Positions 46,646 to 58,436 of a stretch of DNA of 64,000 nucleotides are shown here, in pieces. The position numbers and the translations under genes were made by a program. Numbering within the stretch: position 1 is the stretch's first letter; each line of letters starts with the position of its first letter. This stretch comes from Bimuria novae-zelandiae CBS 107.79 (taxonomy: Eukaryota > Ascomycota > Dothideomycetes > Pleosporales > Didymosphaeriaceae), in assembly GCA_010015655.1 (NCBI GenBank), contig ML976727.1, positions 309,496 through 373,495 of the forward strand. The letters run 5' to 3'. Under the pieces are notes generated by a model that saw only the letters and a program-made list of their open reading frames with translations, was not told the DNA's origin and made no database searches.

Positions 46646-47393
46646 CTAGAAACGCGAGTATGGCAGCCTGCCATATGATTAGCGATCTGCACTAAGAGGA
46701 ACATGCGCGAGGCACTGTTTGTATATGCCAATGGATCTCGGAAGGGAAGTACGTACCATTTGCCTCTCAGCGTAATGACTGCCCAGTCACCCTTCTCATC
46801 CGTCTCCTTCTCTACCTTTGTGGAGAAGCTGATAGCGGACATGATTCCATCACCAAACTTCTCGTTGAGGACAGCCTTGTAAGCGTAGCCGTAGTTCTGC
46901 ACAATCTCATAGAGACGGTAGATCAAGGGCTCCTTGGGCGGCATATCAATCGTCCGGCCGCGGTCCGGGAATCCAGAAAGCTGCGATTCAAGCGTCTCGG
47001 TAGGAATTTCGAGAACCTCTGAAAGCTTCTTGATATCCTCGGGCGAGGCTTGCGCCTGACCGTAGAACATAGCAGCAATCGCTACCTCCTCACGACCGAC
47101 CTCCTTCGCAATGGCTTCAAAGGTCAGGTTCTTCTTCTTCTTGGCCTCGAACAAGGTGGGAGAGGACGGAGGGAGGCGAGGGATGAGCGAGGCCTGTTTT
47201 GGTAAGCTTAAGTAGGAATTCAATTCACATTACCCACATCGAGCGTCACAATTGGCTTGCTGGCCATCTTAGTCGGATGGAAATGTCGGGAAGTTGTACA
47301 AGCTACGGATGGTCGGGCAAAAGCTGAAGCAACAGGTACAATGGCACGAGGCGCGAATCGAGAGGAGAGAGCAAAGCGAGGAAGAGCAGCCAT
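46646..47393 (-). CDS. cyn1: Cyanate hydratase (cyanase) with N-terminal extension
   Basis: Cyanase converts cyanate and bicarbonate to ammonia and carbon dioxide. Exons 47238-47393, 46757-47193 and 46646-46667 give 204 aa. The first junction rebuilds [20 protein letters not shown]; the last exon is only 22 nt and supplies the end GKWLPYSRF. Family features seen: [38 protein letters not shown], the catalytic region [20 protein letters not shown] with the active-site Arg and Glu, and [14 protein letters not shown] with the active-site Ser. Normal cyanases start at MASKP (here 47267, giving about 162 aa). The extra 42 residues are Arg/Ala/Ser-rich without acids, like a mitochondrial presequence. 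Two products from two starts are possible. Confidence 0.95.
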
Positions 47394-47959
47394 GGTAGCA
47401 AACAAAAGTGCAGCGGCTATATAGTTATCGTGAATGTCGAGAAGCGGGGATGGCCGAGTGATATCCGACTGTTTCCAGCAATGAATCTGTCATTGCGCAT
47501 GCTGATAATCTCACACACGTCACCGATTAATGATCCCCTGTGCCGACTGCAACAACGCGTATCTAATGTGTCTAGTTCTAGACCCTTGAGTTCATTGATC
47601 TCCGCGGTGCCGAGTTGTCGTTGGGGCGAAAGCGGGGTACCAGTGAGGGGCTACAGGCTCGATAGCTTTGCATCAATCAGCCACGCCAAATGTGACAGGA
47701 TGATGGTGTTGCCTGAGAATGCTGTGGCTGCTTGAAATCATGTCCATAGGCTATAGATCTGAGAGTGTCTTGCTCGTCTGCGACGTGAAATGTCCCTGTT
47801 TGCATGAATCACAATCCCTGTCAACCTGCGACATGACGACGAAGCGGGGTGGATCTTTAGCTCCCAAGCTTCTTGCAGCTCCCTCAAGCTTTGGGGCCCT
47901 CAATTCCCTCACGACATTCTCCTGAAGAGCCAACTGCTGGAAGCTGAGCTTCTGCAATC
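47394..47959. other. Divergent promoter region, cyanase/phospholipase D
   Basis: 566 bp between start codons. The GGATGGCCGAGTGATAT stretch near 47,450 resembles a tRNA A box but no B box follows. Nothing else seen. Confidence 0.5.
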
Positions 47960-50900
47960 ATGGCTTCCAATCGCCGCGACGACGATATGGCCTATGGCGA
48001 CTACCATGGCCAGCAACGGGAAGGCGAAGAGGGAGAGCGGGGCTTCATCGGCGACATGGGCAGGCGCGTCTTTGGCGGCCGCAAGGAGGCAAGTACCGCG
48101 CTGATACTGCAAGAGACGCTTTTAAACCTCGCTACAGAATGCCCAGCAGAGCTCCTCCAGCGGCGGTGGACTCGGTCTGTTCGATAAGCTCCACAGCGCC
48201 CTCCACGACGTCGCGTCGGATATCAAGGACAATCTCTCGGGCAAGGATGAAAAACCAGTTGCCAATCAGCAAGGAGGCCCGCAGGGCAACTATGGACAAC
48301 AGAGCAATCAGCCTCAGCCAGGCCAGGAATTGCACTCCCAGCATCGCTTCATGAGCTTTGCACCAGAGCGGCAGGGCAACGACATCAAGTGGTAAGCTTG
48401 TACGAAAATCACCAGGCGAAGCGAATGCTAACATATTGCAAGGTACGTCGATGGATGCGGTATGTTACTTTCCGAATATGGTTCTTGGCTACTCTGATTC
48501 TTGCAGGCTACATGTACGCCGTCTCTCTCGCAATTGAACGCGCGCGCGAGTCGATTTGGATTCTGGACTGGTGGCTGTCCCCTGAGCTGTACCTCCGACG
48601 TCCTCCCTCGAAGAACCAGCAATATAGGGTTGATCGCATGCTTCAAGCTGCGGCCCAGCGTGGAGTCAAAGTCAACATTATCGTTTACAAGGAGGTGACC
48701 CAGGCCTTGACACGTAAGTACCTGAATCCTTCCTTGCCCAACTACCTACATTCTCTCCTCCCTAGGTCCACGGACCCTTTTACAAAAAGTCTTACCCGGT
48801 TGGGCCTCGACGTCATCTTCAAATCTTTGGAAGAAGTGGAGAAAACGGACCCGCTGATTAGACCACCCATCACAGTTTCTTCCGCCCATACCAAGCATGC
48901 TCTGGAGGCACTTCACCCGAACATCGGCGTCTTCAGGCACCCTGATCACTTGCCGGATGCAGCCGTTCTTGGGGGCTCTTTTATCCAGTCTCTACAGAAC
49001 ATGTCCCTCAGTCCAGCCAAGCTCGCGCAACTTCCTGGTGACGGTCTAAAGGCCATCTACGGTGCCCACGATGACACTGTGCTTTACTGGGCGCATCACG
49101 AGAAGCTTTGCTTGATCGATGGCGAAATTGCCTTCATGGGTGGATTAGATCTCTGCTATGGCCGTTGGGATACGAATCAACACCCCATTGCTGATGCTCA
49201 TCCGAGTGACTTGGACCGCATCGTGTTCCCAGGGCAGGATTTCAACAATGCTCGCATCCTGGGTAAGGAGCCTCCATCACTCTTCGGGCATTGCAAAGTT
49301 TAACGTATCCCACTTTTAGATTTCCAGGATGTTCCTAACTGGGAGAACAATAAACTGGATCGGACGCAAAACTCGCGCATGGGCTGGTCCGATGTCTCTC
49401 TTTGTCTCACGGGACCTGCAGTACAAGATCTCAGGACGCATTTCACACAGCGCTGGAATTTCATATACGACGAGAAGTATAGCAAGAAAGACACCCGTTA
49501 CGCAAGGCTTCCAGATACCGGAAGCGGTGCCCAGCAAGGCGGCTCGTACCCTCCACCCACTCAGCAAAGAGGCTTCGATGGTGAAGAGGGTGATGGAGAG
49601 CGCGGTTTTGGCCGCGAAGATGAAGGTGAAGAGGGAGAACGTGGATTATTCGGCCGCGGCGGGGGAGACGGCGGTGGCTTCCGCCAGAAGTTGTTGAGCA
49701 AAGCCCAGGAAGAGTTTGGTCGCTACGGGCAACATGGGGAAGGCCAGCAGCAGCAGCAGCAGCAATCGCATGCGCAGCACGGTTCCCAACGAGGAAGTGC
49801 GGACTGCCAGATCACACGCAGCTCTGCCAAGTGGAGCCACAACATCTCGACTGAGCATTCTATCCAGAACGCTTACTGCGAAGTCATCAAGAACAGCAAG
49901 CACTTCGTGTACATTGAAAATCAGTTCTTCATCACTGCGACTGGCAATGAACAGAAGCCTGTGAAGAATCAAGTTGGTGCAGCTATCGTTGAGCGCATTG
50001 TGCGCGCTGCCCGCAATGGTGAGAAGTATGTCCCGCCCCCCCTCCGTTCTATGCTTGAGAGGGAGATCCAAGCCTTTCAAAAACAAGCTAACAATACTCA
50101 CAGGTACAAGATGTTCGTGATCATGCCATCGGTACCAGCATTTGCTGGCGATCTGAAGTCTGACGATGCACTCGGCACGCGTGCCATCATGGAGTTCCAA
50201 TACAACTCCATCAATCGCGGGGGCCACTCCATCTACGAAGAAATCTCGAAGGCGGGCTTTAATCCCCTGGATTACATTCGCTTCTACAATCTGCGAAACT
50301 ATGACCGTATCAATGCAAGCGGAGTGATGCGTGCTGCGGAAGAGCGTAGCGGAGTATCCTACGAGAAAGCTCGCGAGGGCTACGATGCCGCAAACGAAGC
50401 CAACCGCGGCGATTTCGAAGGCACGCGTGGCTTGGAAGGTATGCGTGACTATCAACCATATCGGCCCCCGCCGACAGCAGAATACGGAGTATATGAGATG
50501 GATGGCTCCCAAACGCAAGGTGGCTATAGTCAGAATCAAGGCTACGGTCAGGATTCCGGCTACGGCTCTCAGCACCAGAGCCATGGGCAGAATCAAGGCT
50601 ACGGCCGCCCTCAGAACCAGGACAAGCCTGATGAGTATAAGCGAGATGATTATAACAAGTATCAACAGGCTGCGGCTCAAGTCGGATCGCGTCACGGCCT
50701 TGGCGACGGACGTTGGGATTCTGTCAGTGAGGTGGGTGATGCGTATCTAGCGTCAAGACTGTAATCTGGCTGCTGACAAGCTCCTAGTGCTATATGCTGA
50801 GTGGTGAAGACATCCGCAATGTACCTTGGGAGGGCGGTGCGATGGATGAAATTGATGCCTTTGTTTCTGAAGAGCTATATGTCCATAGCAAGGTCAGTAC

Positions 50901-51614
50901 TCGCTCCCACTGTATCCATTGATATCTAACAGCATACAGCTCCTTATCGCAGACGACCAGGTTGTTATATGCGGATCCGCCAACTTGAACGACCGCTCGC
51001 AGCTTGGCGACCATGATTCCGAAATCGCAATCATCGTACGCGACAACGACACTGTCGAATCATACATGGACGGCCGTCAATGGCGTGCTTCCAAGTTTGC
51101 TGCCTCGCTCCGTCGGCAGATCTTCCGTAAGCACCTCGGTTTGCTTAAGCCACAGAACATGGAGCGTCCGGACCAGAACTTCGAACCGATTGGCGTTCCG
51201 AATGCGTATGATTGGGGCTCTGAAGAAGACCGCCAGGTGGTGGACCCGCTCTCGGACGAGTTCCAGTCGCTGTGGAACTGGCGAGCCAAGAAAAATACCG
51301 ATGCTTTTGGCAAGGTGTTCCACCCCGTGCCTTCTGACGAGGCACGAAACTGGAAGCAGTACGAGGCTTACTACTCACGCTTCTTTGGCCAAGAACAGGG
51401 CGACAAGGAGAACAAGAAGCCAAGCTTGTATAAGATTGGTCATGTCGTTGCGGAAAACTTCAGCCAAGGCGAGCAGGGCGTGCGGGAGGTCAAGGAGGTT
51501 CTGTCTACTATCCGCGGAACACTTGTGGAGATGCCACTATTGTTCCTCAAGGAAGAGGACATTGCGCAGGAAGGTGTTGGTCTGAACGCCTTCACCGAGG
51601 AGCTCTATACTTGA
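47960..51614 (+). CDS. Phospholipase D with low-complexity inserts
   Basis: Hydrolyses phosphatidylcholine to phosphatidic acid. Nine exons, 47960-48088, 48138-48391, 48443-48459 (17 nt), 48507-48713, 48876-49262, 49320-50025, 50104-50731, 50788-50892 and 50940-51614, give 1,035 aa. The first intron begins GCAAGT, a GC-AG intron; no in-frame GT alternative works. HKD motif 1 is HHEKLCLIDGEIAFMGG; motif 2 is split by an intron, HSK/LLIADDQVVICGSANLNDRS. PLD regions around them include ERARESIWILDWWLSPELYL and NSKHFVYIENQFFITATGNE. I see no PX or PH domain. Inserts between the HKD motifs include an acidic Gly-rich stretch echoing the N-terminus (EGEEGERG in both), a seven-Gln run from CAG repeats, and a Gln/Gly/Tyr-rich prion-like stretch (about 50,503-50,640). 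Confidence 0.93.
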
Positions 51615-52071
51615 GTTCCGCGAGAATCGTCGTCACCTCAAGGTAACGCTGATCTTGGTAGGTCTACATCCAACCACTGTGGTATAGTGGATACATGCCT
51701 CCATCTTGAATGTAGTATGTGTAGCGAGTTACAAATAGCTCAGATGATCTTCTACTTCCTTGTCAATGAATCTACGCCCGCGGACCTCTCGCCGCTTCCC
51801 CATCCAAGCAATTTGTCTGGATCAACGCCTGACCGCAGCCCATCCATCGTCGGCGTACAGGCAGCCCTACCTTCCGCATCATTGTTTGCTACCTCTCCAC
51901 TAGTCACCAGCGTCACGCTTGTTTGCGCCGCACAGCAGGCCACGTACCCTCGAGTGCAACGGTACCCGTCCCACAACATAAAGCCGGCCTTGACGTCTGG
52001 CGCATGCGATCACTGCTTCTAGTGCGTCCCCAAACTCTCGCGCGCTGCCCTCGCACTCATCCACAACGACA
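51615..52071. other. Intergenic
   Basis: 3' flank of phospholipase D and promoter of the next small gene. No gene seen. Confidence 0.5.
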
Positions 52072-52566
52072 ATGCCAGACCGCGACACGCTCAAACCCAT
52101 GCCCAATGTCCGCGGCGAAGACGAAGGTGAATTGCAGTATCTGATTAGTATTATCGAGGGTACGTCAATCTTTCCCCCTCTACCTAGGTCCCTTGGCAGG
52201 AGCTTCCCAGCACGCCTGTATCCATCCACATCCCGCTGAGGCAGAACAGCGCTGTCCTGGCACCTCTTCCCCACGCCCGCTAAACACCCCACCGTCCTGC
52301 TGGGCCGGTACTCCAAAACCATCACCTCTCAGACGAATGGAAGTGGTGGGTTCGTGGCGGCGGTGTATAGTTTGAGTAAGGGGGGAGGGAAGGCTTTGGA
52401 GTGGGGGCCTGAGGTTGGGAGTAGTAGGAAGGAGGCTTTGGGGAGATTGTTGAAGGGGGTGGAGGAGGAGGTTGGGAGGGGGATATTGAGGGATGGAGGA
52501 GGAAGGGGGAGGGGGCTGCGGGAGCTGCTGGAAGTGAGGGGAGGAGAGGGGATGGGAGGGAGGTGA
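52072..52566 (+). CDS. Hypothetical protein (134 aa)
   Basis: Not recognised. Exons 52072-52159 and 52250-52566 join in phase to MPDRDTLKPMPNVRGEDEGE..., with the junction reading SIIEALSWHLFPTPAKHPTV and continuing LLGRYSKTI. The first about 75 residues look structured with conserved-looking patches; the second half is Gly/Arg/Glu-rich and probably disordered (GRGILRDGGGRGRGLREL). The coding frame in exon 2 has no ATG of its own, so the splice is needed. Its stop lies 160 bp from the stop of the convergent membrane-protein gene. Confidence 0.55.
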
Positions 52567-52728
52567 GGAGGGAGGGGGTCGGTGGGGAGAGATGAAATCT
52601 GACCGGGGGCTGGGAGCTCGTGTGGCTTGATTGAATGTACGGAAACGGTTTTGCGTTAGAGATGGCGAGGTGATGGTGCACTTCCTTTATGATGCAATAC
52701 CTTTCTCCCTAGCTTTCATCGCATCTCC

Positions 52729-54416
52729 TCAAAACGTACTCCCCTTAGTAAGCCTCCTCCTCCAACCCATCTTTATCATTTCTCTTTCCGCCCCACCTAC
52801 CCTCACAACCTTCAACTCCTCTCTGTCCACCACTAGCGTGGCCCCACTCTCGTTCAACATCTTCTCTAGCTCCTCTTCCCGCGCACTATCCACTTCCTCG
52901 CCCCGTCCTAGCTCCTCCCTCATCGCATCCGCAACATCCAGGATACTCCGCAGCAGCCCCGGGCGCCGGCCAGAACGGTACATCCGCGAGTTGAGCCGCG
53001 TGTCTAGCCACATGCCGACGACGATGCAGGTCCAGACGAAGTTGAAAATGGCCATCATGAAGAGGAAGATGTAGGAGAAACCCCTGTAACGAATGAGTAA
53101 AAAAAAGCCCCCAATTATAGATGTGCGGATTTATATGTTAAGGCGAGAGAGGGCGAAGAGTGGCTTACCATTGGTACGTATCGCTGGGCTTGCAGGAGCT
53201 GTGCGTGTAGACGTATGACGCAGGGACCATGGGGCTCTGGCGCGAGGCGGAGAGGGAGTACCAGGGGTAGATGAGGCCTGGGGAGGGGCGGTTGGCCTCG
53301 GGGAGTACGGGGGGGGCGAAGGTGATGTTTAGGGTGGGCGAAGGGAGGTGCGTGGTCGTGCCGTTGAAGACGAAGGTGCTGGGGAGGTCGCGTTGGATGG
53401 AGGTGAATTGCCTGTAGGGGATTTTGAGGGTTCGGGAGAATGGGTCGTAGCGACCGCCCATGTAGTAGCGCGAGTCTGGACGGTCGTCAGTCTAGGTCGG
53501 AGCATGCTTGATAGGACATCTATGCCCAAGAGACGACATCCTCAAAGCGCGCGCAAGACTCACAATTCGCAATCGCCCTCGCGAGCTCATCGTCGCCTCT
53601 CAACGAGACCAACGGCACCGCATACCCTTGATCTAACCTCCACCCATCCTGAACCACATACTCCACAACCCCAATCTCCCTCCACGCAACCAGATTCCCA
53701 TTCCCATCCTCGACATACGGCTCAAACGTCGTAATATACCCCGTCATCGCCGCCATCAACGTCGGCCAACTCAGCACATACGTCGTCCCCAGCACCATGC
53801 CCAGCACAGCAATCCACCTCCACCACCGCGCCCAACTCCTCTCCCCATAGCACAACCACTCCCGCCCCAGCACCCCCAGCGTCCCCACCGTCGTCGTCTG
53901 AAACGCTACACTAACCACCATCCTCCACCGCGTGCGCCACCGCTCCATCTGCCACACCAGCCACTCGTTGAAAACGCGGTAATTCGCATACGCGAGGAGC
54001 ATCTGCCCGCCGCGCCCGACGAGAAGGTCCCACGTGATGTCGACGACTTTAACCTGCGTGAACGTCATGGCGCCGAAGGCGAGGTTCGGCGTGAAGAAGT
54101 ACGAGGAATCCATGATGCGCCAGGACGCGCCGGAGGCTTCTTTCCACCGCCCGTTGGGGTAGCATGTGCGGCCTGCGAGGTAGGATTGCGAGGCGACTTC
54201 TGCGGCGGCGGCGAGGAGGACGATGGGGAGGAGGGCGAGGGGGAGCGTGAGTAGGACGAGGGAGATGCGCCAGGGGAAACGCCCCGAGGGACTCCATTTC
54301 TTGTTCTTCGCGGGGCGGGAGGGTTTGCGGGGGTGCGGGGAGTTGGGGGCGAGAGGTTGGGTGGACGGGGAGTCGCTGGCCGTCTCGGCTTCTTGGATGG
54401 TGGGTGTGGGCTTCAT
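52729..54416 (-). CDS. Conserved-looking multi-span membrane protein
   Basis: No named family; the layout resembles a large group of uncharacterised fungal membrane proteins. Exons 53564-54416, 53169-53475 and 52729-53083 give 504 aa; junctions rebuild NYSRYYMGGRYD and TYQWGFSYIFLF. A disordered Pro/Ser N-terminus precedes a first span (ISLVLLTLPLALLPIVLLAA). The typical segment SSYFFTPNLAFGAMTFTQVK with VVDITWDLLVGRGGQ follows, then several further spans to about residue 240. An extracytoplasmic domain of about 140 residues contains NIT and NGT glycosylation sites and one Cys. The last span (IFLFMMAIFNFVWTCIVVGM) leads to a charged cytoplasmic tail. Function unknown. Confidence 0.8.
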
Positions 54417-55078
54417 TGCTCTTGCACAGTGGTGGAAACCAGGTAGTCCTCAATTGAAGCGAGCTGAGTAGTATGAGCTTCGACTTGAGGTCCCAGGTAC
54501 GTTGATGTCATAATCTCCGTTTCACCACTGTGTACATGAAGGATCCGGGGCCAAGAGCGAGGCGCAGCGCTGCACCAGGGCGATCTCTCCGCAACCTCTC
54601 GTATCCTATAACAAGGCTCAGTTAATTAGCACAAAGGTTATTATTACGCAAGACTCGTATACCAAGTTCTCCGATGTGAAGATAACCGATTACTACAAGC
54701 GGTCCTCACATGTTTGCCCGGACCTTCTCAGACACCGCGCATGGCGTTTGCACATAAGATGAAGCTCGCAGTATTCGAGAAGGTAATCAGATTTACTGAA
54801 TACACCCAATAGATAATACACTACATGTTGCCACTCTATGCTCTTCAATACACAGAAGGACTCTATAGGACCCGTAAACCGTTAACTCCAAGCTCGAAAA
54901 TAGCAAGCCGACATCTAAAAAGACCTGCCGAATGAGCATTGAGGTATTACACTGTTACATATGGTGGTATATGTAGGAGAAGCGACCTTGCTGAGGACTT
55001 TTTGGTGCTCGATGACCCGGACAAATGAAACAGACAACGCCCGACACTATGCATGCGATGGATATAGCATTGGAAGAC
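54417..55078. other. Intergenic
   Basis: Between two minus-strand genes; slightly AT-richer than its surroundings near 54,600-54,960. No repeat family or gene recognised. Confidence 0.45.
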
Positions 55079-56931
55079 TTAGACACGCGACACGTCACGG
55101 CCGAAGATCTTGGACTTGACCCAGTCGACGCACACGAGGATGCGGTTGCGGGTGCTGAAGCACATGCTGATGTAGGCGCTGCGCCAGAAGAGGTAAGTGA
55201 GGGTACCGCCGCTGGCAATGTTGCCAGACCACCATGCAATATCGGCAACAGCCTTCTCAGAACCGATGTAGGCAAGTGAGCCCTGGTGGGTGTACTCGAA
55301 CGGACCGATCTGCTTCACTCTTCGAAGGCGCTTCTGGAGGTCCTTGATATCGGCGAAGACGGCGTCGCGGGCTTCCTTGGTGGGGGCCTTCTCCTGCTTG
55401 ACGGAGAGTTCGGCAAGCTCAGTCTCGATTTCTTGGGTCTTGGCCATCTGATTGAACATGCGGGCGAGCCAGGCACCTTCCTGGGATGCGACCTGGGCGG
55501 TAGGGGCATAGTTGGCCACGGCGCAGTCGCCAACGGCCCACACGTTCTCGCAGCCCTTAACTACGAGGTATTCGTTCACGGCGAGACCACGGCGGGAGTC
55601 CTTCTGGGCGGGGATCTGTTTGATGAAGTCACTGACGATGGGGCGGAGGGCATTGCCAGTAGCCCACACAAGAAGACCGTAGGGTATCTTCTCCAGGACC
55701 TTCTTTCCATCAGGGCCGACCGATTCGGCCTCGATGAACTTGTCCGTCACCTTCTTGACCATGGTCTTGGTGCGGATGGTGATGGTCTCCTCCTTGAAAG
55801 TCTTCTCGGTGTAATCGATCAGCTGCTTCGAGAACATGGGCAGGACGTTGGGCAGAGCCTCAACGAGGGTAACTTTGAAGGTGTCCTTGATCTCTGGGAG
55901 CCACTTCTTCAAGTCGGAGTTAAAGAAGTCCTGGAGCTCACCGGCGAACTCGACACCGGTCGGACCACCTCCGACAACGACCATGTGCAAGAGACGCTGG
56001 ATTTCCTCGGGGCTCTGGTCCTTGAATGTGGCGGTCTCGCAGCAATCCATAATGCGGTTACGGATGCGCTGGGCGTCGCCGACCTCCTTCAAGAAGAGAC
56101 CGTGCTCGCGCACGCCAGGGATGCCTTCATCCCATTAGTAAATGTCTCCGAATACATTATTCACTGACTCACCGAAAGTGGCATTCTCAGCGCCGACACC
56201 AATGACCAGCATGTCGAACGGCACCTCGGTCGCAGATACATCGCCCTTGATCTCCGAGTCGTCGTTGATGTAGACGATCCTCTTCTCGTAGTCAATCTTG
56301 GTAGCCTCGGCTTCGTAGTACTTGACGGCGGCCTTCTTGTGACGCAAGAAGTTGCGGATGGGCTCCATGATGGAGCGGTGCTCGATGGTGCCGACGGTGC
56401 ATGACGGGAGGAGGGGAGTGAAGAGAAAGTAGTTACGCGGCGATACGACGACGACGTTGTAGTTCTCCGTATCGAGCTTCTTCAGCAGCGAGACGGAACC
56501 CCAGCCGGTGCCTGATATGTGTCAGATGTCAGAATTGAGCAGCGCAGAGTGCGCGCAACATGGCAGAACTCACCCAGAACAACGAGGGTCTTCTTGTTTG
56601 GGTCAGGCGCAAGCTGGTCATCTGGGTGGCGCATCTCCCAGATGCCATAGCCAATGTATACCGCGCCGGCGATGGCGGAGATGTACGCGGCGCGCCATGT
56701 CCAGCGCAGCAATCGGAACCTCTTCTTGGGCTCCACGGTGGGCTTGCCGGCTTCGGTCGACTGCTGGCGGATGGTTTGGCGCAGGGCGATCTGGTTGGAA
56801 ACTGGCCGCGAGGTCCATTGTGCCCTGTTGACGATGAGTGAAGGCCGGCTCGTCGCATAAGACCGGCGTCCAGCCTGCTGGAGCTGCGAGAGCACGCCGC
56901 GGGCAGCCGATGTCCGCATGGGAGGTGCCAT
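55079..56931 (-). CDS. NDE1: Alternative NADH dehydrogenase (Nde1/Ndi1 type)
   Basis: A rotenone-insensitive type II NADH:ubiquinone oxidoreductase at the mitochondrial inner membrane. Exons 56574-56931, 56173-56511 and 55079-56124 give 580 aa; an upstream in-frame ATG at 56952 adds seven residues. The N-terminus is Arg/Ser-rich like a presequence, followed by one membrane span (YISAIAGAVYIGYGIW). The first dinucleotide-binding motif is built at a junction (VVLGTGWGSVSLLKKL); the second is VVVGGGPTGVEFAGEL near residue 280. YNVVVVSPRNYFLFTPLLPS and VWAVGDCAV are further family marks. No EF-hand is seen. A helical charged insert (IETELAELSVKQEKAPTKEA) lies near the C-terminus. The external (Nde) over internal (Ndi) type is inferred from the N-terminal span. 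Confidence 0.93.
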
Positions 56932-58024
56932 TGAGACAATTGGAGCTCGCAAAGAACTCCGCGAGATGGGATAAGAGATGGACGAGGTGGTGATGGGCGG
57001 AAAAGAGCTGGCGGACGCAAGCTATCTGTTTTTTTCTGCGGGAGACGTCAGAGCGGCCAACCGAAAAAAGCAGGCATGTGCCTTTGCCTTGTCGAGCTTA
57101 TCTCCTATCCGCGAAAAACCAGTGCTCAATTGCGCCGTCACAAGCCCTAAATCCCACGCGTTATTTATATTGATCTTGGCCTCCACGCTACGTTTGGACA
57201 ATTACTCGGTTGTTGATGCCTTTTGGATTGGTTTTCTAGTTTTTTTATGACGCGACCAGCAGTTATCGGGCCGGTGGCTGGTACAAAACTTGTCGCGAAG
57301 CTCGCCTCCAGCACGCAATCCTCTCGCTGATACCTCGGAGCCGTTCCGCAGGTCAAGAGATTTATTGTTCAGCCACACTTGCCCCTTAAGCGGCCCCTTC
57401 GTCTCTCGGGCCAAAGGGTCTTTTCGTGGATCAGTGGATCCACTTTCCCGGAGACCCGGGCAAGCGGTGAACTCGCCGGTGTTGACTTGGTTTGGGGGTT
57501 TATTTGCAGCCAGACCTTTTGAAAGCTCGGTAGTGGCACCATGATCTCAAAAATTGACTGCTTAGTGTCCGTCGTGAATCTGGGGCGTTCCAACAACTAA
57601 GTCTCCCACTACTTCGAAGATTGATTATGCAATAGCTTACTGTACCCAAGACCTGTAGTTGCGCATGTGTCCGTGTTACATGGAATGAAATCACCACGTT
57701 GTCTGCACGTGTTGATGGTACCGTTACTGCCCATGTATCTTACATTTACACACCATTGACGCTAATGAGTCCCAAGGCAGTTCGCAGCACGCAAATGTAA
57801 TCACATCCCCTCTCCAGCTCTGCCAACGCTGCACAAAAGCAAGATGATGATGACATGCTCCTCTCCCCGCACCCTTCGAATCTACCCCTCATTCCACCCA
57901 GACACCCACATACCATCATTGCCAAAATACCTAGGCCCGAACCCATCCCCTGCCCGCCCAAATACCACCACTACTGCAAATCAACCACATAACCCTGTCC
58001 CAATTTACCATTAAAACCACCACG
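56932..58024. other. Divergent promoter region, NDE1/DUF427
   Basis: About 1.1 kb between start codons. Short frames only, no domain, no tRNA found. Confidence 0.5.
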
Positions 58025-58327
58025 ATGCCCATCGCAACCGCCCTCGTAAACGGCCACATCGTCGCCAGCACCACCACCCCCGAGACCGTCGACGGAAACC
58101 TCTACTTCCCGCCGTCCTCGCTTACAAAGTCCTACTTCACGCCCACAGACACCAAAACGCACTGTCCATACAAGGGCGACGCATCCTACTACACCATCAC
58201 GACGAATAATACCGAAGTCAAAGATGCCGCGTGGTACTATCCCGAGCCGCGAGCTGGGTTTGAGAAGATTAAGGGGTATGTTGCGTTCTATAAGGGGAAG
58301 GCGGGGGTGGAGGTGAAGAATGAATAG
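58025..58327 (+). CDS. DUF427 protein (100 aa)
   Basis: A single DUF427 domain fills the whole protein. Marks: NGHIVASTTTPETVDGNLYF, SLTKSYFTPTDTKTHCPYKG, a beta strand ASYYTI, DAAWYYPEP and IKGYVAFYKGK. This small beta-rich fold has no firmly known activity; it occurs widely in bacteria and fungi. Single exon, and the start is the first ATG, in the context CACGATGCC. Its stop lies 109 bp from the stop of the convergent bystin gene. Confidence 0.93.
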   Translation: MPIATALVNGHIVASTTTPETVDGNLYFPPSSLTKSYFTPTDTKTHCPYKGDASYYTITTNNTEVKDAAWYYPEPRAGFEKIKGYVAFYKGKAGVEVKNE

Positions 58328-58436
58328 GTGGGAGTCTGGAACATGGGTATATTCATGAGAATCTGTCTATATCGTGTAAATTTTCTCGTACGCGCCACCC
58401 CAATGCGTGCGTGAGTCGTGTAACTGCCAGTGGCTC

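Noticed and set aside
47445..47520. Possible tRNA (GGATGGCCGAGTGAT resembles an A box)
   Set aside because: No GGTTCRANNCC B box at the right distance and no acceptor-stem pairing.
49646..50695. 349-codon antisense frame over phospholipase D
   Set aside because: Exact shadow of conserved coding sequence on the other strand; Leu/Val/Ile-rich by codon complement; spans a phospholipase D intron.
55286..56167. 293-codon plus-strand frame over NDE1
   Set aside because: Shadow of a long conserved exon on the minus strand with strong family motifs.
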